Notes: generated from the letters alone by a model not told the origin. A stretch of 64,000 bases of DNA from UBA2988 sp965237965 (GCA_965237965.1 CBDEGT010000001.1:1-64000), one strand, 5' to 3'; positions 34,077 through 45,636 are shown, counted from the stretch's first letter. Numbers and translations are program-made.

Positions 34077-34868
34077 TCAATGAGCCGGCAGCGGGCGCCG
34101 CACCTCGGGCCGCCCCCCGTTCAGGATCTCGCGCAACCGATCGGAGTCGACGTCCCGCTCGAGCCGCCCTGCCCGAGCCACCGAAACGCGCGCGGTCTCC
34201 TCGCTCACCACGATCACCACCGCGTCCGTCTCCTCGGACAATCCGAGCGCGGCGCGATGCCGCGTGCCCAAGCTCTTGTCCTGGGGCGTGAACTGGGTGA
34301 GAGGAAGGATCGAGCCCGCGGCCTTGATGTGGTCCCCTTGGATGATCACGGCGCCATCGTGCAAGGGCGAGTATGGCGTGAAGATCGTCGTCAGCATCTC
34401 CGAGGACACGCTCGCGTCGACCTTGCTGCCCGTGTTCGCGTACTCGTCCAACCCGACGTCATTCTCGAGCGCGATGATCGCGCCGATTTTCGACCGTGCG
34501 AGCTGCTCGACGGCCTGGACCAGCTCGTCCACGACAGCACTCGCCTCCAGGTGCGTGAAGAGCCGGAACATGCGGCTCTGGCCCAGGCGGGCCAGCGCCG
34601 AGCGCAGCTCGGGCTGGAACACCACGAGCGCCGCGATCGCTCCGTACTGGAACAGGTAGGCCAGCATCGTGCGAATCAGCACCAGTTCCAGGCGCTCGGC
34701 GATCAGGTAGATCGCCGCCAGCAGGAAGATGCCCAGGAGCATCTGCATGGCCCGCGTGCGCTGGATGAGCAGCAGCAAGCGGTAGAGCAGGAACGAGACG
34801 ATCGTGATCTCGATCACGTCCCCCCATCCGGGGCGGACGACTCTCAGCTGCTCCCAGATCGCTTCCAC
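34077..34868 (-). CDS. cdaA: Diadenylate cyclase CdaA
   Basis: 263 residues. Three N-terminal membrane helices (ITIVSFLLYRLLLLI, MLLGIFLLAAIYLIA, MLAYLFQYGAIAALVVF) precede the DAC domain with the catalytic DGA (PYSPLHDGAVIIQG) and RHR motif (LGTRHRAALGL). It makes c-di-AMP from ATP. The order tilS-hpt-ftsH-folP-cdaA is well conserved in many phyla. The regulator gene (cdaR/ybbR) that often follows is absent here. Confidence 0.95.
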   Translation of the reverse strand: MEAIWEQLRVVRPGWGDVIEITIVSFLLYRLLLLIQRTRAMQMLLGIFLLAAIYLIAERLELVLIRTMLAYLFQYGAIAALVVFQPELRSALARLGQSRMFRLFTHLEASAVVDELVQAVEQLARSKIGAIIALENDVGLDEYANTGSKVDASVSSEMLTTIFTPYSPLHDGAVIIQGDHIKAAGSILPLTQFTPQDKSLGTRHRAALGLSEETDAVVIVVSEETARVSVARAGRLERDVDSDRLREILNGGRPEVRRPLPAH

Positions 34869-34878
34869 TACCGCGCCG

Positions 34879-35783
34879 CTACGGTGTGTGGACGGCCGAC
34901 AGGGCCGCCGGTACAGGTTCGGGAAGTCGTCCGAGAGCGATCGCCTCCGCGACGCGGAGCGCCTGGACTGCGGGACCGACGTCGTGGACCCGGAAGACGC
35001 GAGCTCCCTCGCGGTAGGCGACCACGCAAGCTGCTACGGTGCCGGCTACTCGCTCCGTCGGCCCGACGTCGAGGACGCGTCCCAGGAAACTCTTTCGGCT
35101 CGGTCCCACGAGCACCGGATGGCCCAGCTCGCCGAGGGCGGCGAGACCTCGGAGGACCACGAGGTTGTGCTCTGCGGTCTTGGCGAACCCGAGACCCGGG
35201 TCGACGACGATCGAGCGATCCGAGACGCCCGCGGCGCGCGCCCTCGCGAGGCCCTCATCCAGCTCCTCACGGATCTCCCGCAGGACATCGTCGTAGCGCG
35301 CGTGCTCCATCATGGTCTCCGGCTCACCGCGCATGTGCATCAGCACCAGACCGGCCCCCGCCTCCGCCACCCGTTCTCCCAGCTCCGGATCGTGCATCAG
35401 GCCGCTCACGTCGTTCACGATGGACGCGCCCGCGTCCAGGGCGGCCCGGGCGACTCCACCCTTGCGCGTGTCGATCGAGACCGGGACGTCGAACTCGCGG
35501 GTGAGCGCCTCGATTACCGGCAAGACGCGGCTGAGCTCCCGCGTCTCGGCAACCCGGGCGGCCCCGGGGCGCGTCGACTCACCGCCCACGTCGAGCAGTG
35601 AGGCTCCCGCGTCCACCATGCTGTGCGCGCGTACGAGGGCCTGGGCAGGATCTCCGGCAAGCTCGCCACCATCCGAGAACGAATCCGGGGTGACGTTCAG
35701 GATCCCCATCACGAGGGGTCGAGACGTATCGAGAGTGCGTCCGCCGGCGAGGCGCCAGATGGGCGCTTCCGGCAGGGCCGACA

Positions 35784-35784
<1 letters not shown>
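34879..35784 (-). CDS. folP: Dihydropteroate synthase
   Basis: 301 residues. Signatures: VMGILNVTPDSFSDGG, GASLLDVGGESTRPGA, VPVSIDTRKGGVARAAL, IVNDVSG, VDPGLGFAKTAEHN, VGPSRKSFLG and the terminal RVHDVG. It joins pABA and hydroxymethyl-dihydropterin in folate synthesis and is the sulfonamide target. Its ATG overlaps the ftsH stop by one base (TGATG). Confidence 0.96.
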
Positions 35785-37778
<1,994 letters not shown>

Positions 37779-37781
37779 TCG

Positions 37782-38378
37782 TCAGCGTCTCACGCCCGGC
37801 CCAGCGGCCGGGGCTCCCAGACTCGCGATGTACGGCAAGTGGCGAAGATCCTCGCTGAAGTCGAGGCCATACCCGACCAGAAACTCGGCCGGTGCTTCAA
37901 ATCCTACCCAGCGGGGCTCCTTATTGAGCCGCGCGCCCGGTTTGTAGAGGAGCGCGCACAGCTCGAGGCTCTTCGGGCCGCGCTCGGCGAGCAGGGGCAT
38001 CAGCCGGTTCAGGGTGGTCCCGGAATCGACGATGTCTTCGACCACAATCACCGCGCGTCCGGCCATGCTCGCCCCGGGGTCGTAGAGGAGTTGGACGTCC
38101 CCGCTCGACGCCATACCGGCACCGTAGCTTGAGGCGACCAAGAAGTCCACCTGTACTGGCCGATCGATTCTCCGCACCAGGTCGGCGAGAAAAATGAAGG
38201 AGCCCTTGAGGAGCCCCACCACGAGCAGGTCGTCGTCCGGGTCGTAGGCCGCCGACATGTCGCTCGCCAACGCCGACACGCGGTGTTGGATCTCCTCCTC
38301 CGTGTATACGACGCGCCGGAGCTCACGACCCCCCAACCGGGCGTCACGGTCGGGCGCGACCGTCATCCTCGATCCCAA
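37782..38378 (-). CDS. hpt: Hypoxanthine phosphoribosyltransferase
   Basis: 198 residues (186 if the ATG at 38366 is used). PRTase signatures: VVGLLKGSFIFLADLVRRI, SSYGAGMASSGDV, the PRPP loop VIVVEDIVDSGTTL and the late GYGLDFSEDLRHLPYI. It salvages hypoxanthine and guanine. It overlaps the end of tilS and precedes ftsH, a widely conserved neighbourhood. Confidence 0.94.
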   Translation of the reverse strand: MGSRMTVAPDRDARLGGRELRRVVYTEEEIQHRVSALASDMSAAYDPDDDLLVVGLLKGSFIFLADLVRRIDRPVQVDFLVASSYGAGMASSGDVQLLYDPGASMAGRAVIVVEDIVDSGTTLNRLMPLLAERGPKSLELCALLYKPGARLNKEPRWVGFEAPAEFLVGYGLDFSEDLRHLPYIASLGAPAAGPGVRR

Positions 38379-39738
38379 TCTGCAAGCAATCCTCCCCAGG
38401 CACCGGCTGGGTCCCCGTCTCCCGCGCGATGCCGGCTACCCAAACCACCCGATCCCGGGCGTCCACGAGCACGGCCACCCGCCCACGCTCGCTCGCTGGG
38501 ACACGTGCCTCGCCGAGCAGCTTCTTGAGCTTCTTGGACCCGTAGGGGAGGCGGATCCGGTCTCCGGGACGCCAACCGCGGAGATGGAGGGGGAAGACGA
38601 GACGCTCCAAGGGGAACGACACCATCTCTTGCCGCGCCGGGTCTCGGCTCTCGTCCGGTGCAAGGGCCGCAACGGACCAGCGTGCGATCAAACGCCGTCC
38701 GCCCACCTTCAGGCGACCCTCACCCGACCCCGCGGCGGTGATCTCGAGCGACTGATCGTCCTCCGCAGTGCCGCCGCGCGCGAGCACGATCCGATCGAAC
38801 TCACGAACCACCGTGACCCCACCGGGGAGCGGCCGCCCGCGTCCGCTCGCACCAAGTTTAGTAAACTCAATCAGGGCAAGGGTTCCGGCCTCGTCGAGCC
38901 TCCCACCGAGACTGTGCACGAAGCTTCGCAGCACGCGCGCGCGAAGGGCGGCGGGCCACTCGAGAAGCACGTCACGCGCGAGCACGATCCTACCTTGCTC
39001 GCGATCGACCAGGGCCGGGGCGGCCAGCGACGGAAGCACGGACCGCCAGGCACGTTCCTCCCGGGCGGCGGTGCGTGCGAGCCGGACCAGGGCGCGTCGA
39101 ACCCCGGGCGCCACTGCGGCGAGCCGGGGAACCACCTCGTGGCGCAGCAGATTGCGCGCGAAGCGACTCTCTCGGTTGGTCGGATCGTCGCGGGGCGTGA
39201 TGCCCTGGGCACGCGCGTACCCCTCGAGCTTGGTGCGCCAGACGGAGAGGAGAGGGCGGAGGAGCGCTCCCCGACGCGCGGGGATTCCCCGCAGCCCCGC
39301 GATCCCGGAGCCACGGGCGAGCCGGAACAGCACCGTCTCCGCCTGATCGTCGGCGTGATGCGCGGTGAGGATCCAGCGCCCTGCCACGCGGGCCTTTACC
39401 TGCTCGAGGAATGCGTAGCGGGCGTCCCGGGCCGACGCCTCCGAAACGGGAGGTCGGGCCGCCGCGCCGCGCTCGAGCGGAACCTGCCAAGCGCGCGCCA
39501 ACCCTGCCACCCAGTCGGCGTCTGCCCCGCTCCCCTCACGCATGCGGTGATCGAAGTGCGCCGCCACCAGCTCCATGGACGGCAGCTCCGGCGCGAAGCG
39601 CAGCAGATGCAAGAGGACGAGAGAATCGAGACCGCCCGAGACCGCGACCACGACCCGATCACCCGCGGCAACACGCCCGCGTGCGCCCAGGCGGGCCGCC
39701 ACGCGATGCCCGAGCGTCGGCGCCGGGCGCGTACTCAT
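38344..39738 (-). CDS. tilS: tRNA(Ile)-lysidine synthase
   Basis: 464 residues from the ATG at 39738, which overlaps the upstream stop (ATGA). PP-loop VVVAVSGGLDSLVLLHLL, FDHRMREGS, LTAHHADDQAETVLFRL, the NRESRFARNLLRHEVVP block and a C-terminal TilS substrate domain (LHLRGWRPGDRIRLP, KKLKKLLGEARVP). It converts C34 of tRNA-Ile(CAU) to lysidine so that AUA is read as Ile. Confidence 0.95.
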   Translation of the reverse strand: MSTRPAPTLGHRVAARLGARGRVAAGDRVVVAVSGGLDSLVLLHLLRFAPELPSMELVAAHFDHRMREGSGADADWVAGLARAWQVPLERGAAARPPVSEASARDARYAFLEQVKARVAGRWILTAHHADDQAETVLFRLARGSGIAGLRGIPARRGALLRPLLSVWRTKLEGYARAQGITPRDDPTNRESRFARNLLRHEVVPRLAAVAPGVRRALVRLARTAAREERAWRSVLPSLAAPALVDREQGRIVLARDVLLEWPAALRARVLRSFVHSLGGRLDEAGTLALIEFTKLGASGRGRPLPGGVTVVREFDRIVLARGGTAEDDQSLEITAAGSGEGRLKVGGRRLIARWSVAALAPDESRDPARQEMVSFPLERLVFPLHLRGWRPGDRIRLPYGSKKLKKLLGEARVPASERGRVAVLVDARDRVVWVAGIARETGTQPVPGEDCLQIGIEDDGRARP

Positions 39739-40559
39739 CGCTTCCCCTCCGATGCACCGGGTGCGACGGGCCGCCCCGCAACCTCGGTCAGGACGGCGCT
39801 CAGCAGGTCCGGGCGATCGCTCTGGATTCCGTCCACGCCCCAGGAGAGGAGCCGGCGCATGTCGGCAGGCTCGTCCACTGTCCATACCTGAACGGGGAGG
39901 TTGAGCCGGTGGGCTGCGCGCACGAAGCGGGGCGTGACGACCTGGATCCCGCGCCACCGCTCCGGAACCTGAAGGATATCGGCGCGAGGCGCACGGAGCG
40001 CGCCCCACAAGCGAACTGCGGCTACCTGTGCGCGCGTCGCTCCCCACGGGCCGCGATAGCCGCGGGCCGCCGCGCGCGTTCGCTCGCGCATCGCAGCGAT
40101 CAGAACTCGGTGCGCCGCGCCGTGCCGCTCGATCAGCCGCGCCAACGGACCGGCGGCTTCGGCCGCTTTGCACTCCACGTTCAGCCGCGTCCGTGGGAAA
40201 CTCTCGAGCACTTCGGACAAGCTTGGCAGCCCGACGCCTGCGTCACGGAACGAGGCGGCTCCCGCGGGCGACCGGAAGCTGTGGCCCGCGTCCAATTCCC
40301 GTAGCGCAGCCAAAGGCAGATCGCGCACGCGCCCCGAGCCGTTCGTGGTGCGATCCGCGGTCGAGTCGTGGATCACCACTACCTCGCCGTCCGCGCTCAG
40401 ATGCACGTCCATCTCGAGGATGTCGGCGCGCCAGAGTTCGACCGCCTGGCGAAAGGCGACAAGCGTGTTCTCCGGAGCCAGCTTCGCGCCGCCCCGATGG
40501 GCGACCAGGAGGGGGGCGCCTGCGAGGTACGGGTGGCCGGGCCGCGGCGCCCCGAGCAC
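39735..40559 (-). CDS. Glycerophosphodiester phosphodiesterase
   Basis: 274 residues, GTG start. GDPD signatures: LVAHRGGAKLAPENTLVAF, ILEMDVHLSADGEVVVIHD, LNVECKA and the final VDGIQSDRPDLL. It hydrolyses glycerophosphodiesters to glycerol-3-phosphate and an alcohol. No signal peptide, so cytoplasmic. It sits one base after the hypothetical gene upstream and overlaps tilS. Confidence 0.92.
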   Translation of the reverse strand: MLGAPRPGHPYLAGAPLLVAHRGGAKLAPENTLVAFRQAVELWRADILEMDVHLSADGEVVVIHDSTADRTTNGSGRVRDLPLAALRELDAGHSFRSPAGAASFRDAGVGLPSLSEVLESFPRTRLNVECKAAEAAGPLARLIERHGAAHRVLIAAMRERTRAAARGYRGPWGATRAQVAAVRLWGALRAPRADILQVPERWRGIQVVTPRFVRAAHRLNLPVQVWTVDEPADMRRLLSWGVDGIQSDRPDLLSAVLTEVAGRPVAPGASEGKR

Positions 40560-40560
40560 G

Positions 40561-41058
40561 TCAGTGGACGGAACGCACCGCCTCGGCGCGCGCAGTCTCC
40601 TGCGGCGATAGCTCGAGCCAGTGGTAGAGGACCAGGTCCAGCAGTCGGTCGGTCATGTCCAGCTCGCGCCTCACCTTCTCCGGCTCGCCATCCAGCTCCC
40701 CGGTCGAGATGCGCTCGTCCAGCTCGAGCACGCGCGCGGCCAGGAACCGGAGCAGTTCCTCGACCACTTCAGGGCGGGGCTCGGCGTCCTCCCCGGTCGG
40801 GCCTTCTCCGCTCAGCAGCAATCCCCGAACGAACGCGAGCAAGCCCGCGAACGCGCGCTCGATCTCCTCGTCGCCCGCGTCCCCGGTGATGTGCTCCCAC
40901 TCGAGCTCATTCCAGTACAGGTCGGTCGCCTCCTCGAGCAGATGCTGTCGCACATGCGGAGGCGCCTGCGGGGCGCGCGGCGGGGTCAGGTACCGGCCGA
41001 GCACGTGGTTGAGCCGCTCACGCCGCCCGCCCAAGAGTGTGCTGACGCGGTCGTTCAT
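40561..41058 (-). CDS. Conserved-looking acidic helical protein, unknown
   Basis: 165 residues, soluble, strongly helical and acidic (HLLEEATDLYWNELEWEHI, PEVVEELLRFLAARVLELDERI). No motif is recognised. It is the first gene of the unit hypothetical-GDPD-tilS-hpt-ftsH. 41059-41189 is intergenic and probably holds the promoter. Confidence 0.7.
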   Translation of the reverse strand: MNDRVSTLLGGRRERLNHVLGRYLTPPRAPQAPPHVRQHLLEEATDLYWNELEWEHITGDAGDEEIERAFAGLLAFVRGLLLSGEGPTGEDAEPRPEVVEELLRFLAARVLELDERISTGELDGEPEKVRRELDMTDRLLDLVLYHWLELSPQETARAEAVRSVH

Positions 41059-41189
41059 GGCGACCTCCAGGAGAACCGATGAGCCCGGCGGTCAACATGG
41101 GGAGCCCGGGCGCATCGGGCCAGCGGCCCGCGATGAACGACGCGGGGGGGCTTATGTCGCCGTCTTGCCGGCACCAGGATCGGGACGGC

Positions 41190-41936
41190 CTACCCGGTCC
41201 AGACGAGAAGGAGACCGCAGAAGGCGCCTCCTATAAGGTACCGCGTGGGGACCTGCACGGGACTCGTGAAGAACTCCATTCCCTCGATCCAGGAAAGCGG
41301 CAGATCGTCGATGAAGCCGTTCCAGGGCGTTCCGTCGACATAGATGCCGGGAGCGCATCCAGTAGGCAGCTCCTCGGCAAAATCGACGTCGTCGAGCGTC
41401 GGATCGGGATTGACGAATCCCTCCCAGCCCATACGCTGGGGAATCCTCTCGAGGACCTCCGAGAGAAGAACCGTGTTGAATTCCCGGATCGCCAACCGGT
41501 CGAGATGGACGCCGATCCCGTCGCTGGCTCTCTCGTAGAACCCGCTCCGCTGCAGCTGAGCGCTCCACCTCGCGCGGCCCTCGACCATGATCTCGTCGAT
41601 CGCGATCAGCCGGAAGGCCATGGCGACGTCGCCCGACGCGAACGCACCCGGACCGAGCCTGATCGTCGCCAGTTCGGGGGCGTACCCGAACATGGACACT
41701 TCGAACTGATGCGCTCCAGGTGGGATACCCGTCAGGGAGGCCACACCCTCCGGATCGGTCAGGGCGTACATACCGATATCGGTCAGACCGACGCGCGCCC
41801 CGGCGAGTGGCCTGCTGTCCCCGGCGTCGATGATACGCTCACGAAGGGCCGCCGTGGTCGTATCCTGCGCCGCCAAGTTGGCGGGGAACGTGTAGCCGAG
41901 GGCTACGAGCAGTGCAATCGGTAGGAGGCGGATCAT
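41190..41936 (-). CDS. Secreted carboxypeptidase-regulatory/TonB-plug-like protein
   Basis: 248 residues. Signal peptide (MIRLLPIALLVALGYTFPANLAAQ), then a carboxypeptidase-regulatory-like beta-sandwich (DSRPLAGARVGLTDIGMYALTDPEG, GIPPGAHQFEVSMFGY), then a short plug-like part ending GIYVDGTPWNGFIDDLPLSWIEGMEFF. There is no outer-membrane barrel. Gemmatimonadota carry many such proteins; their partners are unknown. Confidence 0.75.
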   Translation of the reverse strand: MIRLLPIALLVALGYTFPANLAAQDTTTAALRERIIDAGDSRPLAGARVGLTDIGMYALTDPEGVASLTGIPPGAHQFEVSMFGYAPELATIRLGPGAFASGDVAMAFRLIAIDEIMVEGRARWSAQLQRSGFYERASDGIGVHLDRLAIREFNTVLLSEVLERIPQRMGWEGFVNPDPTLDDVDFAEELPTGCAPGIYVDGTPWNGFIDDLPLSWIEGMEFFTSPVQVPTRYLIGGAFCGLLLVWTG

Positions 41937-42029
41937 GACTCTCTGACTCCCGACCCGGGAGTGGGAACCGGCTCTTTACGCTCCGAAAGCTGTTGCCAAG
42001 GTACGAACGTGGGCCTTCACAGGAAAGAG

Positions 42030-42959
42030 TCAGAAGGGTCGAACTGGACCTAGCCGAGCCGGTCGGATCGCCGCTCCCTCCGTAAGGTCCACGAGCTCGC
42101 CGTGGCGATCCCTGAGCTTGATGGGGATCGTACGTCCGGGCTCGCCCAACATCCGAACCCCCACGTGGAAGTGAAGGTGGGCCTGGCCGGCGAATCCGGT
42201 CTGACCGCTCCAACCCAGCAGATCACCCACGTGCACGGTGTCCCCCACCTCGACCTCGATGCCCCGCGAGAGGTGGCCATACGAGGCCATCGTCCGATCC
42301 CATTGCGCCACAACCACGAGGTTCGCACGCTCCAGTAGCGAGGGGTCCCCACCGCCCTCGGTGAACCCGTCCTGGAGGTAGAGGACGACACCGTCCCGCG
42401 CCGCGAAAACGGGGGTGTTCGGTGGCATGGCGATGTCGAGCGCGTAGCGCATGCTGCCCAAGTGTGTTTCGCCACCGGCGAAGCCCTGGATCAGCGGTCG
42501 CGGTACGCGGCCGCCGAACGGCACCGCGTAGACGTAGTCGTCAGGCCGTGTGGAGCTCGAACCCAAGTCGATCGCGATCGACAGATCGGCGGACATCGGC
42601 CCGGACCGCACTCGCGCAAGCCGGATTCTTGCTGTGGAATCCGGCGGAACGACCTCTTCCACGCGCCCACCCTCTGGGCGCCACAAGTTGTCGAGCGTGG
42701 CGAACGTGAACACGACGGTCACCGGGACCGGCTCGGCGTTCGTCGCGACATAGGTCCGGCCCGCCGGACCGTCCTCCGACGTGACGCACACGCGCCAGGC
42801 ACAGCTTCCGCGAAGCTCGGCACGCGGCTCTGCGGGAACGCTTGCACAGCCGGTCATCAGCAGGAACACCACCGCAGACGCGGCGGTCGTCAGACGATCG
42901 TACACGGGGACGCCACCGACGAGGAAACACGACATCAGAACAGCCGCTCGGGCTGCCAT
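42030..42959 (-). CDS. M23-family (LytM-like) peptidase lipoprotein
   Basis: 309 residues from the ATG at 42959. A hydrophobic start with a lipobox-like site (SAVVFLLMTGCAS). A middle beta-rich region is followed by the M23 core: HLGSMRYALDIAMPPNTPVFAARDGVVLYL, VVAQWDRTMASYGHLS and the HxH signature in GQAHLHFHVG, given here as blocks. It likely cuts peptidoglycan cross-links. The start is nine bases from a tRNA 3' half on the same strand. Confidence 0.82.
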   Translation of the reverse strand: MAARAAVLMSCFLVGGVPVYDRLTTAASAVVFLLMTGCASVPAEPRAELRGSCAWRVCVTSEDGPAGRTYVATNAEPVPVTVVFTFATLDNLWRPEGGRVEEVVPPDSTARIRLARVRSGPMSADLSIAIDLGSSSTRPDDYVYAVPFGGRVPRPLIQGFAGGETHLGSMRYALDIAMPPNTPVFAARDGVVLYLQDGFTEGGGDPSLLERANLVVVAQWDRTMASYGHLSRGIEVEVGDTVHVGDLLGWSGQTGFAGQAHLHFHVGVRMLGEPGRTIPIKLRDRHGELVDLTEGAAIRPARLGPVRPF

Positions 42960-42967
42960 CAACTGAA

Positions 42968-43009
42968 TGCCAGAGGAGGGACTCGAACCCCCGACACGCG
43001 GATTATGAT
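42968..43009 (-). tRNA. tRNA 3' half, anticodon CAU to acceptor
   Basis: On the minus strand the sequence runs from an anticodon loop ATCATAA through a 3' anticodon stem, variable loop, T-arm (GGGGG TTCGAGT CCCTC) and acceptor strand CTCTGGC-A. The 5' half that should pair (GCCAGAG...) is absent; instead AT-richer DNA follows to 43130. This is the usual shape of an integrase attachment site in a tRNA gene. Confidence 0.65.
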
Positions 43010-43161
43010 AGCGAGGCAACAAGGTTGCTGCTATTCATTCTTGTTTGCTTACGTTCTCTCCCACAATCATCTACGCGATTCGGCGAAAACCTCTGTTCGC
43101 CCGTTTTTGCCCCTGTTTTCCCCCGCTGTCACCCACCAGTCAACCATGGGAATCCCCGGCC

Positions 43162-43463
43162 TCACCTCGGGTTGGCGGGCTTGAGATCGTCGGCCAGATA
43201 GACCGTCGCCATCCCGCCCTCACCGAGCTGGCGCTCGATGCGGTAACGACCTTCGAGGGCCGCGTTCAGGCGGGTGACGGGGTCCGGGTGGTTCACCGTA
43301 TCAAGATGCCGGTCAGGGCGGTAATCCGCGAGAAAGCCCCGCTGCAGGGGGAGAGCGGAGGATCACGGCCAGCAAGGCGGGCAGTATTCTCTCTTTGGCC
43401 CTCAATCACCCACCCCGTGGCTTCCCGCGCATATGCGCGTTACGGTTTCACGATGTGTGGTCG
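43162..43463 (-). repeat. Kinase-start leader module, copy 3, long form
   Basis: A minus-strand copy with the full leader and 44 codons (43296 to 43162). It reads VNHPDPVTRLNAALEGRYRI, then ERQLGEGGMATVYLADDL, then KPANPR and a stop. Upstream, about 165 bp match copy 6 (55711-55871). They include the GTGAAACC...ACGCGC palindromic block, GGGTGGGTGA, AGAGAGAATACTG and TTGCTGGCCGTGATCC. The kinase is cut just after the nucleotide-binding loop. 43464-43569 shows nothing else. Confidence 0.75.
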
Positions 43464-43569
43464 GCAGGAAGCTGGGGCGACCGTGGCCAACTCCCGCGGG
43501 GCGAGTTAGGGCTTCAGAGCAGCGCCAACGGAAGCGGTAGTGTAGCGAGCGCACCGCCCCGACAGCCGC

Positions 43570-45372
43570 CTATTCCTTCCTTCTCTCAAGTCCCCCACGA
43601 GGAATGGCGATCCGCACCACCGTCCCGCCGTCGTCGCCTGCCCCAAACTCGACCGTGCCACCGACGGCCGTGGCCCGCTCCTTCATGCCGAGCAGGCCCA
43701 GGGAGGTGGGGAAGTCGATCTCTTCCTGGGTGATGCCTCGACCGTTGTCCACCACGTCGAGCGTCGGTGGATCCCCACTCAGATCCAGGCGAATCACTAC
43801 CGAGCTAGCTTCTGCGTGACGGATTACGTTGGTGAGAGCTTCCTGGAGGATGCGGAAGAAGGCCGTGGACACGTCTCCACGGACGGGACTGTCGGCGCCT
43901 TGCGCTTCGAGGGTGCACGCGGTCCCGGTCCTCTCCTTGAAGTCACTGGCAAGCGACTCCACGACCGCGGCAAGTCCAAGGTCGTCCAGGACACTGGGCC
44001 TCAGGCGCGCTGAAATCCGGCGGCCTGCTTCGATCACAGTGGTGCTGAGCGCCATCATCGCGTCGAGCCGCGCCTCAACAGTATCCCGGTCGAGATCGGC
44101 CTCACGTAGCGAATGGAGATCCAACTGCAGTGCCGTCATGGCCTGCCCGATCTCGTCGTGGAGTTCGAGCGCGAGTGCCTTCTGCTCCTCCTCGCGCACG
44201 CTACGGAGACGGGTGTTCAGGGCACGGAGCTGCTCCCTCGAGCGCCTGAGGTGGTTCTCGGCTTCCTTCCGATCGGTGATGTCCTGAACGCTGCCGACGT
44301 AGGATCTGGCCGAACCCATCTTGCGGACCCGGATCGCCAGCGGGAACGACGTGCCGTCCTTACGACGGCCCTCAACTTCCCGCTCGATGTTCAGGATGCG
44401 GGCCTCCCCCGTGCGGTGGTACCGCTCCAGGTAGCCGTCATGCTCCTCGTGGTACGGTGACGGCATCAGTAGCTTGATGTTCTGGCCCACCACCTCGTCG
44501 GCGTCATAGCCGAAGATCCGCTTCACCGCCGCGTTCACCGACTGGACGATGCCCGCACGGTCGATCGTGATGATCCCGTCCGCTGTCGAGTCCAGGATCA
44601 GCCGTATTCGCTCATCTTGCTCACGCAGCTCCCTCTCGGCCTCCTTCCGCTCCGTGATGTCCTGCATTGTGCCGCGCACGCGGACTGCCTCGCCATCGCG
44701 GACGACCTCGGCAGAGCTGTACAAGAACCGCTGGGACCCGTCTTTCCGATGGATCCGAAAGTTCGTGGTATAGGGTTGTCCGTCGCGGACTGCGGAATCC
44801 ATGGCATCCTGAACCATGGCGCGGTCGTCCGGATGAACGAAGCTTAAGAACCCATCGCGGGTTGCCGGGAATTCCTCGCGCTCCACACCGAAGATCCGGT
44901 ACATCTCGTCCGACCACCACGCGGTATCAGAGGCCATGTCCCACTCCCAGGTGCCCACATGGGCGGTGCGCTGGGCCTCGCGTAGGCGTGCTTCGCTCAG
45001 CCGAAGGGCCTCTGCCATTCTGTTCTCGGTAACATCCTGGACGACGCAGCTCACCCCCATCACGGCGCCGTGGTCTGAGCGGTCCGGGTAATAGTTGTGC
45101 TCGTAATGCCTCTTGGACTCTGGATGAGCAGCGGTCTCCGCGTGGGCTGTGCCCCGAATGACAGGTTCCCCGGTCTCGATCACGCCGCGAAGCTGCGGTG
45201 TAATGGCTGCAGCAACGTCCGGCAGGATGTCGTCGATTCTCTGTCCGATATGCTGCTGGACCGTCAGCCCATTGATGTTGGCCAGCCACTCGTTGACGAA
45301 CACGTAGCGCAGGTCCGTGTCGAAGTAGCAGAGCCCGACGGGCGCGTGATGGAATAGCCTCTCCAGGTTCAT
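43570..45372 (-). CDS. Multi-PAS sensor histidine kinase (HisKA_3, NarX/DegS type)
   Basis: 600 residues. Three PAS domains: about 5-115 (APVGLCYFDTDLRYVFVNEW), 130-250 (HVGTWEWDMASDTAWWSDEM) and 255-375 (ILDSTADGIITIDRAGIVQSVN). Each ends in a DITERKEAE-type linker. Dimerisation/phosphotransfer HisKA_3 with LALELHDEIGQAMTAL, then HATPase with DNGRGI and LGLLGMKERATAVGG. There are no membrane helices. It would partner a LuxR-type regulator, but none is adjacent. Its ATG overlaps the TGA of a kinase-start leader ORF. Confidence 0.93.
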   Translation of the reverse strand: MNLERLFHHAPVGLCYFDTDLRYVFVNEWLANINGLTVQQHIGQRIDDILPDVAAAITPQLRGVIETGEPVIRGTAHAETAAHPESKRHYEHNYYPDRSDHGAVMGVSCVVQDVTENRMAEALRLSEARLREAQRTAHVGTWEWDMASDTAWWSDEMYRIFGVEREEFPATRDGFLSFVHPDDRAMVQDAMDSAVRDGQPYTTNFRIHRKDGSQRFLYSSAEVVRDGEAVRVRGTMQDITERKEAERELREQDERIRLILDSTADGIITIDRAGIVQSVNAAVKRIFGYDADEVVGQNIKLLMPSPYHEEHDGYLERYHRTGEARILNIEREVEGRRKDGTSFPLAIRVRKMGSARSYVGSVQDITDRKEAENHLRRSREQLRALNTRLRSVREEEQKALALELHDEIGQAMTALQLDLHSLREADLDRDTVEARLDAMMALSTTVIEAGRRISARLRPSVLDDLGLAAVVESLASDFKERTGTACTLEAQGADSPVRGDVSTAFFRILQEALTNVIRHAEASSVVIRLDLSGDPPTLDVVDNGRGITQEEIDFPTSLGLLGMKERATAVGGTVEFGAGDDGGTVVRIAIPRGGLERRKE

Positions 45373-45494
45373 GGATGCCTGTCTGGTGGTATGTCGGCCA
45401 TCTTGTTAGGCCCACAATCGCATAGATCACGCCCTACGCGGTAGCGACCTTCGAGGGCTGCGTTCAGGCGGGTGACAGGATCGGGCTGGTTCAC
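45369..45494 (-). CDS. Kinase-start leader ORF coupled to the PAS kinase (copy 4)
   Basis: 41 codons from a GTG at 45494: VNQPDPVTRLNAALEGRYRV, then GRDLCDCGPNKMADIPPDRHP, TGA. The stop overlaps the histidine-kinase ATG (ATGA, 45372-45369). The leader blocks GGCCCTGACCAGCATCTTGG lie just upstream to about 45531. The coupling is exact; function as a leader peptide is inference. 45532-45636 shows no gene. Confidence 0.6.
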   Translation of the reverse strand: MNQPDPVTRLNAALEGRYRVGRDLCDCGPNKMADIPPDRHP

Positions 45495-45636
45495 CTGCCC
45501 AAGATGCTGGTCAGGGCCGTAAACCGCGAACGGATGCGCCTAGGAGAGGGTCGAGCCCCAGCAGCGCGATCCCCAGGCGGCGGGCACCGCTCCTGCCTCT
45601 ACGCAGCCCCCCGTTCTTCATCGAGGGAATACCTAG

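Noticed and set aside
38257..39891. A 544-codon plus-strand frame
   Set aside because: Antisense of tilS and hpt, same reason.
42842..43201. Plus-strand frame containing RRDSNPRHADYDSE
   Set aside because: A known artefact: this peptide is the antisense translation of a tRNA T-arm, here the half at 42968.
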